From contig NZ_SNXU01000001.1 of NCBI RefSeq assembly GCF_004362515.1, positions 2,852,001 to 2,916,000 of the forward strand: a stretch of DNA of 64,000 nucleotides, read 5' to 3'. Below are positions 36,539 through 45,954 of this stretch, piece by piece (position 1 is the stretch's first letter; the number at the start of each line of letters is the position of its first letter). A model generated the notes under the pieces. That model had not been told where the DNA came from. It did not search any database and saw nothing but the letters and a program-made list of their open reading frames with translations. The stretch is from Actinokineospora alba (GTDB lineage: Bacteria; Actinomycetota; Actinomycetes; Mycobacteriales; Pseudonocardiaceae). Made by a program: the position numbers and the translations under genes.

Positions 36539-39175
36539 ATGCCTCTGTTGATGAAGCGTCGTGAACCCAACCGTGGTGATGGCCGGGAGATGATCGGCCA
36601 CACGATCGGCAACGCGCTCGTGGTGCACCCGCGCAACGCGCTGCGCGCCGAGACGAGGGACCTGGCGCTGCGCCTTGCCCCCGACCCTGAGTACCAACTG
36701 GTCGTTCTGGACCTGCCCCTGGAGAGTTCCGTGGCAGTGTGGGAGCAGGCGGCGAGGCTGTTGCCCCGCAAGCGCTGTGGCCTCCGGCTGATCATCGGCG
36801 GCCGGTCGAGGGAGACTACCGCTCTCGCCGGTCGGTGGCTCTGCGAACGGCTCGGCCGCACGGTCATCGCACCCGATGGGTCGGTCATGCCCGGGGTTGA
36901 CGGCACGCTGTTCGTCGACTCGGGCTGGAGCAGTGGCTGGATGCGCTTTCAGCCGGGCAAGCCGCCGCAGTTGGACGGCAAGAGGTTCCCCCGCCCACTG
37001 TGGGAGGAGGCGACCTTGCTCAGCGAGATCCTGCCGACCAGCGCCGGTGGTGTGGCCGAGCCGTTGCCCGGTGGCGTGTGGCTGCGCCCGCGCGGCCCGG
37101 AGGCCGCGCTGAGCAGGCACCGTAAGCGACTTGTCGAGTCACTGCCGTCCCAGCCCGACGTGTGCGTGGTCGTGGTCGGATGCCCGGACACTCCGCCGGT
37201 CACGACGCAGGACATCGTCCGCTTCTGGAGCTGGGCACCGGAACCGTTGCGGGCGATGCTGCGGCTGGTGAAGTTCGGACCCATCACGTTGCCCGGTGAC
37301 ACCCGCTTCGGCCAAGCCGCTGCCGATGCGCTGGGGCAGGAGGTCATCTGCTACACCGGCATCCCGTTCGGCTCGCGCACTGAACCAGACGTCTTCACGC
37401 TGCGCGAGGACGGCACGCTCGGCTGGCGGGCGCTCGCCGAGGAGATGAGTTACCTGCCCGCCGAGCCAGGCCTGCCTGCGCCCCCATCGGTGCTGACCGC
37501 CTACCGCCCGCCGTTCATCGGGGTCGATGAGGTAACGCGAGCGGTGTTCCAGTACTCGCCGCACGCTGTGCTGGAGGTCGTGCCGTCCGGATTGTGGCTG
37601 CGGCCGCCAACCGAGGTTGGGCACGCAGCCGCGGTCCGGGCGGCCGAGCCCGACGCCACCCGGCACGTGGTGCTGTATGAGGAGGGGCAACGGCATCTGC
37701 GCGAGCTCGCCGAGGACGTCCTCGGCCGCCTCGACCCGGCGACGAGGTACCTGAGCCGGTTAGTGCCCGTGGATGCGTTGATGCGGCAGCGACTCGAGGT
37801 GGGTGGCCGGGCACTGGTCGCCGTGCCGGAAGTTGATGATCGCGGCGTGGCCTCCGAGCGGCCCGCGTTCGCGGCGGACGTCTCGCTGTCGCTCGAGACG
37901 GTGACCATGAGCCCGGAGAACCTGCGGCCGGAACGGCTGATGCCGAAGCCTGCGATCGCCGGCCCGGCCGCCGCGGTGGTCGAGCAGGACGTCGTGGCGC
38001 CGCCAGTGGCGCCCGCCGAACCCCCGGCCGTACCCGTCGAGCAGGCCGCTCCCGCGAGCGTGCACCCTGAGGTCGGTGCACCGGTCGACAGCCCCGCAGC
38101 CGGCGTTCCCTTCGCCGTGGTCGAGCCCCCGGTCGCGCTGAACCCTATCGCTGCACGGCCTGCCGGCGTCACAGCCATTTTCTCCAGCGTCGGACCGATG
38201 CCGACGGAGGTGCCGACGACCGAGCTGGTGCCGTCGCCTGCGCCAGCCGATACGTCGCTGTCCGGCGTCACCTCCGGCGACGTGCCTGCTCCGGAGACCG
38301 ATCAGGCCGCCCCATCGCCGAACCGCGCGCCGCTCGTCGCCGCGCTGCAGCCGACTCCGGCGGCGGGCGCCGCCGCACTGATCCCCACCCGCGGGCTGGA
38401 CGAGGAACGTACCTGGCTGCGCCGCGCCTTGAGCCGCGAATATGGGGCGATGTCCAACTCGGTGACCCGGGTGCTGTCCGAGCATCCTGGCTTCCAGGGC
38501 GCGATCGAGCGTTCGGCCGGGGCGGTCCTGACCGACGCCGTGGCGATCCGCCTCTACCTGTCCGACGCGGGCGACGATGTCGACCTCCCGCTGCGCTCGG
38601 GTGCGACCGGGCCGCACGTGCCCTTCGCGCGCTGTGTCGTGGCCGGACTGAGCAGGCTGCCCTCACACCGGGGCGCCACGATGTTCGCCGCCACGCCGAC
38701 CGCGGCGGAGTGGGAGCTCTACCGCAGTCGGAAGTTCTTCACCGAGTGGGGTTTTGTCCATGCGCTCAGCGCTCCGTGCGCGCGGCAGCAGCAAGAACAC
38801 GAGGTGGACGTATTGCTGTGGTCGATGACCGCACGTCGCACCAAGCTGCTCGAGCCCGAGAAGGAACCGACCATCGACCGGGTGCTGTTCGTCCCCGGCA
38901 CCAGCTTCAAGGTGCTGGACCTGGCCGAGCCCCGGCCGGGGGAGCGTGGCCTGGTGTTGTTGCGCGAGTTGGCGACCGGTGAGATCGACGAGAGCGGTCG
39001 GGTGGACACCAACCGGGCGTCGCTCGACGAGCTCGCGGTGAACTCGCTGCGCCGTCAGCTGGACTCCTACGCCGATGCTCAGGGCGAGGTGCGGGTGCCG
39101 CCGGTCGCGGCGGCCCGGTTCAGCACGCTGCCGGGCCTGGTGCGGACCACGGCAACCCAGGAGAAGACACGATGA
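36539..39175 (+). CDS. T7SS-locus multidomain protein with degenerate ART-like C-terminus
   Basis: 878 residues from the ATG at 36539, one base after the eccB stop (GAGAGG upstream; GTG 36530 and TTG 36518 are alternatives). Residues 1-450 are a soluble alpha/beta region with no membrane helix and no family I recognise; within it 'ALVVHPRNALRAETRDLALRL' type strands alternate with helices. Residues 455-620 are a Pro/Ala/Val linker. The last 260 residues look like an ADP-ribosyltransferase fold: 'LPSHRGATMF' (first Arg strand), 'WGFVHALS' and 'VLFVPGTSFKVL'. The expected E-x-E before that last strand is T-I-D-R, so catalysis is doubtful. It occupies the slot where EccE might be expected but has no EccE topology. 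Its stop overlaps the next start. Confidence 0.6.
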   Translation: MPLLMKRREPNRGDGREMIGHTIGNALVVHPRNALRAETRDLALRLAPDPEYQLVVLDLPLESSVAVWEQAARLLPRKRCGLRLIIGGRSRETTALAGRWLCERLGRTVIAPDGSVMPGVDGTLFVDSGWSSGWMRFQPGKPPQLDGKRFPRPLWEEATLLSEILPTSAGGVAEPLPGGVWLRPRGPEAALSRHRKRLVESLPSQPDVCVVVVGCPDTPPVTTQDIVRFWSWAPEPLRAMLRLVKFGPITLPGDTRFGQAAADALGQEVICYTGIPFGSRTEPDVFTLREDGTLGWRALAEEMSYLPAEPGLPAPPSVLTAYRPPFIGVDEVTRAVFQYSPHAVLEVVPSGLWLRPPTEVGHAAAVRAAEPDATRHVVLYEEGQRHLRELAEDVLGRLDPATRYLSRLVPVDALMRQRLEVGGRALVAVPEVDDRGVASERPAFAADVSLSLETVTMSPENLRPERLMPKPAIAGPAAAVVEQDVVAPPVAPAEPPAVPVEQAAPASVHPEVGAPVDSPAAGVPFAVVEPPVALNPIAARPAGVTAIFSSVGPMPTEVPTTELVPSPAPADTSLSGVTSGDVPAPETDQAAPSPNRAPLVAALQPTPAAGAAALIPTRGLDEERTWLRRALSREYGAMSNSVTRVLSEHPGFQGAIERSAGAVLTDAVAIRLYLSDAGDDVDLPLRSGATGPHVPFARCVVAGLSRLPSHRGATMFAATPTAAEWELYRSRKFFTEWGFVHALSAPCARQQQEHEVDVLLWSMTARRTKLLEPEKEPTIDRVLFVPGTSFKVLDLAEPRPGERGLVLLRELATGEIDESGRVDTNRASLDELAVNSLRRQLDSYADAQGEVRVPPVAAARFSTLPGLVRTTATQEKTR

Positions 39176-42100
39176 ACCGTCAACTGCTGGTGGTCGCCGT
39201 GGACCGGCCCGGCTCCTACCCCACGATCAGCGCCGCGCTCCGGGACGCCCGGGACGGCGCGACGATCAACGTGCTGCGCGGCCGCTATGAGGAGAACCTC
39301 GTGATCGGCCGGATCGTCACCATCACCGCCGAAGACGGTCCCGGGACCGTCGAGGTGGTGGCTCGCACCGGCACCGGCAGCGTCGCCGTCGTCGCCGCGA
39401 GCGCGGCCCAGTTCTCCGGGCTCGTGCTGTCCGGTGAGGACACCGACCACCCCGCGCTGGACATCCGGCACGGCGAGGTGGCCATCGAGGACTGCCAGGT
39501 GTCGGCGGCATCCTGGGCGGCCGTGCTCGCGCACGGCCAGGGGAGCGTGGTGCTGCGCGGCTGCACGGTCACCAGCACCGGCGGCGCCGGCATCGTGATC
39601 ACCTCCTCGCTGCCGAGCACAGCGGAGAACTGTGAGGTGCTCGACGCGGCCTCCTCCGGCATCGTGGTGGCCGAGGAGGGTTCGCTGGAGCTGCGCCACG
39701 TGGCCGTGCGCCGGGCGGGCGGCAACGGCATCTGCGTCAACGGTCGCAGCCGGGTGGTGATCGAGAACTGCCAGATCGTCGACTCCGCGAAACCCGCGCT
39801 TGTGCTGGAACAGGAGTCGAACGCCAAGATCCGCGAGGTCACCGTCAGCGGGAGCGGGAGCCTCGACCTGTACGTGCGCAGTACCGGCAAGGTGGTGGTC
39901 ACCGACTCGGAGTTCACCGGGGCGGGGGCGCAGTCGGCGCACATCGCGGGCGGCGCGACCCCGGTGCTGCGCGGCTGCCGGTTCTCTTCGGCGGGCCACA
40001 CCGCCATCTACGTCACCGGTGGCGCGGAGCCCCGGCTCGACGACTGCCGGATCAACGGCAGCCCGATCGGCGTGCTCGTGGACTCAGGGTCACGTCCCCA
40101 GTTCGGCACGCTCCAGGTCGAGGGCACCTCTGAAGGCTGCATGCTGGTGGACGCGGAGTCCTCGGTGCGGGTGAAGGGTCTGCGAGCGGTGCCCGAGTCC
40201 GGCCCCGCCGTGCTGGTGAAGGGCAAGTCGCGGCTGGTGCTCGCCGACGCGGAGATCGAGGTCGGCGACGCGCTCGGCCTCTCGCTGACCGAGGACTCGC
40301 ACGGCGAGGTGACCGACGTGCGGTTCACCGGATCGGCGGCGCACCTGGTCACGGTGCTGAGCGGGGCGCACGCCGAGTTCACGTCCACCTCCCTGCGCGG
40401 CGGTGGTGTCCGGGCGGAGGGCGCGCACCTGTCCATTCAGGACAGTGAGGTCGTCGGCGCGCCGGAGGACGGCATCGGCGCGAGCGTGCGCAGCGTGGTG
40501 CGGCTGATCCGCTGCCGGGTGCGGTCGGCCGGTCGCCACGGCGTGCAGCTGCTCAGCGGTTCGCGTGGGGAGGCGCGCGGGTGCGAGGTGACCGACAGCG
40601 CGGGCGACGGCTTCTTGTTGGACACCGAGGAGAACGTCACCATCGCGGAGTGCACGGTCACCGGCAGCGGCGGCAGTCCGGTGCGCCGGGTCGTCGAGCA
40701 CGAGCGGTTGTCGGTGACCGGCATGGTCACCGGCGAGCAGGCCCGCGAGGCAGAAGCCGCGCCACGGCAGCGTCCGGCGGTCTCTGGGCCGCACCGCGAC
40801 GGTGAGAGCCAGTCGCTCGGTAACGCCATGGGGTCCACGCTGGAGGGGCCGCTCGCCGAGCTCGACGAGCTGATCGGCCTCGACGGCGTCAAGCACGAGG
40901 TGCTCGGGCTGATCAACCTGATCAAGATGTCCCAGCGCCGCAAGGCTCTCGGCCTGCCGATGCCCCCGATGAGCCGCCACCTGGTGTTCGCCGGTCCTCC
41001 GGGCACCGGCAAGACCACGGTCGCTCGACTCTACGGCTCGGTGCTGGCCGAACTCGGCTTCCTGTCCAGCGGCCACATGATCGAGGTCGCGCGCGCCGAC
41101 CTGGTCGGCCAGTACATCGGCTCCACGGCCATCAAGACCACCGAGGTCGTGACCAAGGCGATGGGCGGTGTGCTGTTCATCGACGAGGCGTACACGCTGT
41201 CCAGCCAGTCCGGTGGCAGCGGCCCCGACTTCGGTCAGGAGGCCATCGACGCGCTGATGAAGATGATGGAGGACCACCGCGACGAGATCGTGGTCATCGC
41301 GGCAGGCTACTCCGAGCTGATGGAACAGTTCCTCGCCTCGAACCCCGGTCTGGCCTCGCGGTTCTCCAAGACCGTGGAGTTCCCGAACTACAGCGTCGAC
41401 GAACTGGTCACCATCACCACGAACCTGTGCCGCAAGCACTACTACGAACTGACCGACGACGCAGTCGACGCGCTCACCGACTACTTCGAGCGCGTGCCGA
41501 AGAACGACACGTTCGGCAACGGCCGGGTGGCGCGCAAGCTGTTCGAGGCGATGGTCAGCGACCAGGCGTCCCGGCTCGCACTGGAACAGCCGGAGAGGGA
41601 CACCGAACTCAACCGGCTCACCGCGCAGGACCTGGCAGGCGAACTGGTCGCGCTCCGCGAATTGAAACCCCGCACGGAGCTGTCTGACGCGAACCTCGAC
41701 CCGGTCGCCGCGGTTCAGGCGACCCTGGGCTGGCAGCGGTTCTCCGCCCTCACCGGCCTTGAGGACGTGTGCGAGGCGGCAGGCCGCACGCTGGTGCTGC
41801 TCACCGAGCTCAAAGCGCGCAACAGGGGCCTGGGCGGGCACGCGAACATCGTGCTGGCGGGCAGACGGGGCATGGGCCGCCGCAGAGTCGCCGCGCTTTA
41901 CGCCCAGAGCCTCGCCGAGCTCCGCCTGGTTGGCAGCGGCCACCTGACCCGGGTGTCCATCGGCGGCGACCTCTACCCGCGCTGGCCGGGCCAGGCGGCC
42001 AGCCTGGTGTCCGCGGCGTTCGACGAGGCGAACGGTGGCGTGCTGCTGCTCGACGCGGACGCCGACTGGACCACCGACTCGCTCGACCTGCGCACCGAGC

Positions 42101-42486
42101 TCGTCGCCGCGCTGGCCGAGGCGATCCGGTCCGACCAGAACGGCCCGGTGGTTCTGTTGTCCGGCGAAGAACGGTCGCTGGAACGGCTGGGGGAGTTCGC
42201 CCACACCCTTGACGAGTGTTTCGAGCAACGGTGGGAATTCGGCGCCTACGACGTGGACCAGCTGACCACACTGGCGGTGCGGCAACTCGCCCGGCGCGGG
42301 CACCGGGTGCCGCAGGAGGTGGCCGACGCACTGCGTGGGCTGTTGACCGTGGGCGAACACACCGCGTGGGACGCCCACCGACTGGCCCAGCGGCTGGCGA
42401 CCATCGCGGCATCCCGCACGCTGGCCGCGGCCGATCTGTACGCGATCACGCCGTCGCGGGTCGAAGGGCTCACGGCGGTCGGCTGA
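39172..42486 (+). CDS. eccA: EccA-like AAA+ ATPase with beta-helix N-terminus
   Basis: 1,104 residues; ATGA overlap with the previous gene. Residues 1-520 are a right-handed beta-helix built of short strand-turn repeats (many 'VVIENCQI', 'VLRGCRF', 'VTDSEF' rungs). Residues 560-830 are a CbxX/CfxQ-type AAA+ domain with GPPGTGKT at 608 and Walker B 'VLFIDEA' at 669, as in EccA and SpoVK. A second AAA+-like domain (845-1100) has G-R-R-G-M-G-R-R-R where the P-loop should be, without the Lys, and 'LLLDADAD' for Walker B, so it is non-catalytic. Mycobacterial EccA has a TPR front half; the beta-helix here is a different adaptor. Last gene of the operon. Confidence 0.85.
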   Translation: MNRQLLVVAVDRPGSYPTISAALRDARDGATINVLRGRYEENLVIGRIVTITAEDGPGTVEVVARTGTGSVAVVAASAAQFSGLVLSGEDTDHPALDIRHGEVAIEDCQVSAASWAAVLAHGQGSVVLRGCTVTSTGGAGIVITSSLPSTAENCEVLDAASSGIVVAEEGSLELRHVAVRRAGGNGICVNGRSRVVIENCQIVDSAKPALVLEQESNAKIREVTVSGSGSLDLYVRSTGKVVVTDSEFTGAGAQSAHIAGGATPVLRGCRFSSAGHTAIYVTGGAEPRLDDCRINGSPIGVLVDSGSRPQFGTLQVEGTSEGCMLVDAESSVRVKGLRAVPESGPAVLVKGKSRLVLADAEIEVGDALGLSLTEDSHGEVTDVRFTGSAAHLVTVLSGAHAEFTSTSLRGGGVRAEGAHLSIQDSEVVGAPEDGIGASVRSVVRLIRCRVRSAGRHGVQLLSGSRGEARGCEVTDSAGDGFLLDTEENVTIAECTVTGSGGSPVRRVVEHERLSVTGMVTGEQAREAEAAPRQRPAVSGPHRDGESQSLGNAMGSTLEGPLAELDELIGLDGVKHEVLGLINLIKMSQRRKALGLPMPPMSRHLVFAGPPGTGKTTVARLYGSVLAELGFLSSGHMIEVARADLVGQYIGSTAIKTTEVVTKAMGGVLFIDEAYTLSSQSGGSGPDFGQEAIDALMKMMEDHRDEIVVIAAGYSELMEQFLASNPGLASRFSKTVEFPNYSVDELVTITTNLCRKHYYELTDDAVDALTDYFERVPKNDTFGNGRVARKLFEAMVSDQASRLALEQPERDTELNRLTAQDLAGELVALRELKPRTELSDANLDPVAAVQATLGWQRFSALTGLEDVCEAAGRTLVLLTELKARNRGLGGHANIVLAGRRGMGRRRVAALYAQSLAELRLVGSGHLTRVSIGGDLYPRWPGQAASLVSAAFDEANGGVLLLDADADWTTDSLDLRTELVAALAEAIRSDQNGPVVLLSGEERSLERLGEFAHTLDECFEQRWEFGAYDVDQLTTLAVRQLARRGHRVPQEVADALRGLLTVGEHTAWDAHRLAQRLATIAASRTLAAADLYAITPSRVEGLTAVG

Positions 42487-42491
42487 CCGGT

Positions 42492-44744
42492 TCAGCCGAG
42501 CAGCGCGAGTTCCGCCTCGGTGCGCTCGCGGTCCGCGCCGGTCGCGGGTCCGGTGAACAGCTCGAGTGCGTGCTCCAGGCAGGCGCGGGCAGTGTCGAGC
42601 TTGCCTGCGTTGCGCCAGGCCACACCTTCGCTCAGCGCGAGCTCGGCCTCACTGACGTACACCGCGACCTGGTCGTCGGGTTGTGCGGATCGCGCCGCGC
42701 GATAGCTCAGCGCTGCCTCCTGCCACCGCTGCAAGCCCGCGAGACAGTCGCCCGCTTTGGAGAGCATCAGCACGCGGGCCTTGGTCTCCATGTCGCGGTT
42801 CGTCTCACCTTCCCGGCTGGTCAGTTCGGCCAGCAGCGACTGGTAGACCGCTAGGGACTCCTCCAACCTGCCGACGGCGAACAACGCGGCGCCGTACGAC
42901 ACGGCCATCCACGACCGCAGGGCGAAGAAGTCGTAGTCCGCGGACATCTCATAGGCGAGCCGGTTGAGCTCGAGTGCCTCGGCCACCCGGCCAAGACGGA
43001 GCAACACGAGACCTTTCGCGCATCGCGCCACCATGAGCCCGCTGTGGTAACTGTCTGTCTCCGCGATCTCGACAGCTGTGCACAGGGTGGCGAAAGCGAG
43101 TTCGTGCTCGCCTGCGACAAAGCTCTGCAGCCAGCCCACCTGGGTGAGTGAGTCGACCTCCTTGTCCCGCAGACCGAGGGCCCTAGCCGCCTTCAACCCG
43201 GCGGAGTGAACCGCGAGCCAGTCGTGTTCGAGTTCGCGGCTCTGGACGTAGCGCTGCGCGTAGAACGAGAAGTCGAGTACTTCGCGGTGCCAGCCGAGCG
43301 CGGCGGCCTCCTGATGCACCGGGAACCAGGTCGTCGCCTCCTGTACCAGCCAGGTCCGCGCCTGTTCCAGTGACCGGAACGGGTTGTCCGCGGGTACCTC
43401 CCGGACGTCGGCGAAGAACAGCTTCCCCGCCGCGACACCACGGCCCAGGACATACGAGTAGAACTCGTCGCGCAGCCGGTGGCGCACGTCTTCCGGCTCC
43501 TCGGCGGCCAGGCGTTCCCGGGCGAAGATCCGGATCAGGTCGTGAAACTGCAGGCGGTTGGACACCGAGGTGATGGCCAGCAGCGAGGCCTCCACCAGTT
43601 CGTCGAGCGCCAGGCCGATCTCGTCCACCGGCAGGCCGCATGCGACGGCGGCGAACTCGTCGTCGAAGTCGGCGCCCGCGATCAGCGCGAGCCGGCGGAA
43701 CACCAGCTGCGCGGGCGGTGACAGCCGCTGGAAGGAGACCTCGAAGGCGGAGCGCAGCTGCAGGTCACCCGCGGTCAGTGAGTCGAGTCGCAGCCGCTCG
43801 TCACGCATCTGCTGGACCACCGCCGCGACCGAACGCCTCCTATTCGCGAGCCTGTTGCCGACGATCCGCACGGCCAGCGGCAGGTTGCCGCACAACGCCA
43901 CCAACTCACCCGTCGCCTCCGGTTCCTCCCGCACGACCGCTTCGCCGACGATCGAGGCGATCATGTCGACCGAGTTCTCCGCGAGCAGCACGTCGAGTGG
44001 CAACCAGCGCGCCGACTCCAGTCCCGCGAGTGCTCGGCGGCAGGTGACGATCGTCAGGCTGTGGGCACCGGTCGCGAGCAACGGCCGGACCTGGGACTCG
44101 TTGGCCGCGTTGTCCAGCACGACCAACACGCGTCGGTCCCGCAACAGCGTGCGGAACAAGTCGGCGCGCTCGTTCTGGTCCGCCGGGATGCGACTCGGCT
44201 GAATGCCCAACGCGGCCAGCAGCTGTTCCAGCGCGGCACCGGTGGTCACCGGCCGGTCGTCGACGCCACGAAGGTTGATTGCGAGACAGCCGTCGGGGAA
44301 TCGCGACGCGAGTCTGCCTGCCGCGGTCACGGCGAGCGAGGTCTTGCCCACCCCCGGAGGGCCGATGATCACGACCACCCCACCTGTCGTAGCTTCCTGG
44401 GACAGTTGCCGCAGCTCCGCCTCCCTGCCGATCAATTCGGGAACAGCGGGCAGGCCGTACAGCAGTGTCTGGCCTGCCGCGTGTCCGGATCGGCGCCGCC
44501 CCTCCTTCCCCAGCAACAGGAAAGACTCTCTCTCAGCCGCTGCCAGCCGGAGAGCTTCGGCGAGCAATTCGGTCGAGCGTGCCTGCGGCGCCGACGCACG
44601 TCCGTGTTCGAGATCGCGCAGGGCCCGAACGCTCATACCCGAGGCGCGAGCGAGCTCTGTTTGGGACAGACCGGCCTTAGCCCGGTGGCGGAGTAGGCAC
44701 TGGCCGAAAGCCGGTCGATCGATCGAATCGGACAAGGCGATCAT
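42492..44744 (-). CDS. HTH-NB-ARC-TPR transcriptional regulator
   Basis: 750 residues from the ATG at 44744 (GGAGAGG directly upstream); a GTG at 44771 extends it by nine residues but has no ribosome site. Residues 10-65 are an XRE-type helix-turn-helix (GLSQTELARASGMSVRALRDLE). An NB-ARC ATPase follows, with GPPGVGKTS at 128 and 'VLVVLDNA' near 200; then winged-helix and TPR-like repeats from about 470 on (ALELNRLAYEMS; ALSYRAARSA). This is the common actinomycete signal-integrating regulator layout. It converges on the ESX operon with only 5 bp between stops. Its target is not shown by sequence; control of the ESX genes is a guess from position. Confidence 0.88.
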   Translation of the reverse strand: MIALSDSIDRPAFGQCLLRHRAKAGLSQTELARASGMSVRALRDLEHGRASAPQARSTELLAEALRLAAAERESFLLLGKEGRRRSGHAAGQTLLYGLPAVPELIGREAELRQLSQEATTGGVVVIIGPPGVGKTSLAVTAAGRLASRFPDGCLAINLRGVDDRPVTTGAALEQLLAALGIQPSRIPADQNERADLFRTLLRDRRVLVVLDNAANESQVRPLLATGAHSLTIVTCRRALAGLESARWLPLDVLLAENSVDMIASIVGEAVVREEPEATGELVALCGNLPLAVRIVGNRLANRRRSVAAVVQQMRDERLRLDSLTAGDLQLRSAFEVSFQRLSPPAQLVFRRLALIAGADFDDEFAAVACGLPVDEIGLALDELVEASLLAITSVSNRLQFHDLIRIFARERLAAEEPEDVRHRLRDEFYSYVLGRGVAAGKLFFADVREVPADNPFRSLEQARTWLVQEATTWFPVHQEAAALGWHREVLDFSFYAQRYVQSRELEHDWLAVHSAGLKAARALGLRDKEVDSLTQVGWLQSFVAGEHELAFATLCTAVEIAETDSYHSGLMVARCAKGLVLLRLGRVAEALELNRLAYEMSADYDFFALRSWMAVSYGAALFAVGRLEESLAVYQSLLAELTSREGETNRDMETKARVLMLSKAGDCLAGLQRWQEAALSYRAARSAQPDDQVAVYVSEAELALSEGVAWRNAGKLDTARACLEHALELFTGPATGADRERTEAELALLG

Positions 44745-44959
44745 CCTCTCCGCCGGCAGATGGTGACCCACCCGTGCATCGCCGAATCGCGCCTGGCGCT
44801 ACACGGGTCGGGGCCGGTTCCGGCATGTGGAACCGCTCTTTGTTCCGCATCAGAATGTGCCATCCCTTCACGAACGGTCAACCGAGCTAATTCCGCGTAA
44901 CGGGGTTGTCGCGCTTTGTGATCGTCGTGGATTCGGGGCGGCGCACCGGGTGGGGATGG

Positions 44960-45521
44960 GAATGGTGGGAACGTGCAGGTCGTGTCCGCCCGGACGGGTG
45001 GCCATTGTGGACTCCGGGGTGCGTCCCGGTCGGGAGCACGACATGAGCGCCGCCCGCGCCGACTTGGATCTGTTGGCCCGAATCACCGAGTGGGTCGGCG
45101 ACGGCGCCCTCGCCATGGCCGATCTGGGGTACGAAGGCGAACTCGACATCTTCCGCATTCCGTTCAAGAAGCCCGCCGACACTACGTTGACCGTGGACCA
45201 ACAGCCCTACAACACCGTCCACGGCGCCCTGCGCTGCCTGGGCGAACGCGCCAACTCCCTGATCAAGACCACATACAAAGCTCTACGCCGCAATCGCGGC
45301 TGCCCCTTGGCGAGCGCGCGCTGCGGGCCCAGGTCGCCGACATCGCGGCCAAGGCGCGGGACGCCACCGACATCATCGGCCAGGTGGTCGCGCGGCAGGC
45401 CCGCTCCGCCATCGACCGGATCGACTCGCGGATGATCGAGTACACGATCTCCGACTTCTTGGGCGACATCGTCGGGGCGGCGCTTGTCCTGCTCCACCAC
45501 GAGAACCACCGAACCACCTGA
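44960..45521 (+). pseudogene. IS5/DDE_Tnp_4-type transposase remnant
   Basis: Three pieces of one transposase in shifting frames: 'VQVVSARTG' near 44973, then 'SGVRPGREHDMSAAR' to 'RANSLIKTTYKALRRNRG' (45010-45303), then 'DIVGAALVLLHHEN' in the first frame again, ending at TGA 45519-45521. At least two frameshifts and the loss of the whole N-terminal half make it dead. About 50 residues between 'RNRGCPLG' and 'DFLGDIVG' are longer than I expect for the family. No terminal inverted repeats were identified. Confidence 0.75.
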
Positions 45522-45567
45522 TCAACATCAGTTGATCACACAACGCCACGCACGTTACTCGAAAGGC

Positions 45568-45915
45568 TCAGTGAATAGCGATATTGCGACGGACAGAATG
45601 TTGCGATCGCTCGCCGTTGTGCGGGAATTTGCGGTACACGAACTCTCCTTTCAGTCGAACTGTAGTGCCCGTTGCCTCTATGGCGCTGATTTCTGCCCGG
45701 GCGGTCATACGTGCAGGCAGAGCAGGGGCGATCTGGCCGGTGTTTCTAGCCTGCCCGGCTGACGTGGTCAGGGCTTCTTGCGCACCCACGTAGTTGATGT
45801 TCGTGGTGAGCTGCCGAATTCCGTTGCGGGTGAGCCATTCCTCAATGTCGGAGCGCACGTGATGCAACGCATCGTCGTCCATGCGCATGACGATGCTCCG
45901 GAAACTGCTGCCCAT
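45568..45915 (-). CDS. Small hypothetical protein, possibly a remnant
   Basis: 115 residues starting M-G-S-S-F-R-S-I-V, ending at 45568; no clear ribosome site. The sequence is Ala/Thr-rich with alternating strands near the end (ARAEISAIEATGTTVRLKGEFVYRKF), which faintly recalls a hotdog-fold thioesterase, but I cannot name a family. The frame stays open upstream into the neighbouring thiamine-diphosphate enzyme pseudogene, so this may be the tail of a broken fusion and not a gene. Confidence 0.3.
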   Translation of the reverse strand: MGSSFRSIVMRMDDDALHHVRSDIEEWLTRNGIRQLTTNINYVGAQEALTTSAGQARNTGQIAPALPARMTARAEISAIEATGTTVRLKGEFVYRKFPHNGERSQHSVRRNIAIH

Positions 45916-45954
45916 CACGATCTGCCACCAGTCAGCGGCGTTCCGCCGCGAGCG

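Noticed and set aside
36539..39175. EccE
   Set aside because: Position fits, but there are no two N-terminal membrane helices and no EccE-like region; the C-terminus looks ART-like instead.
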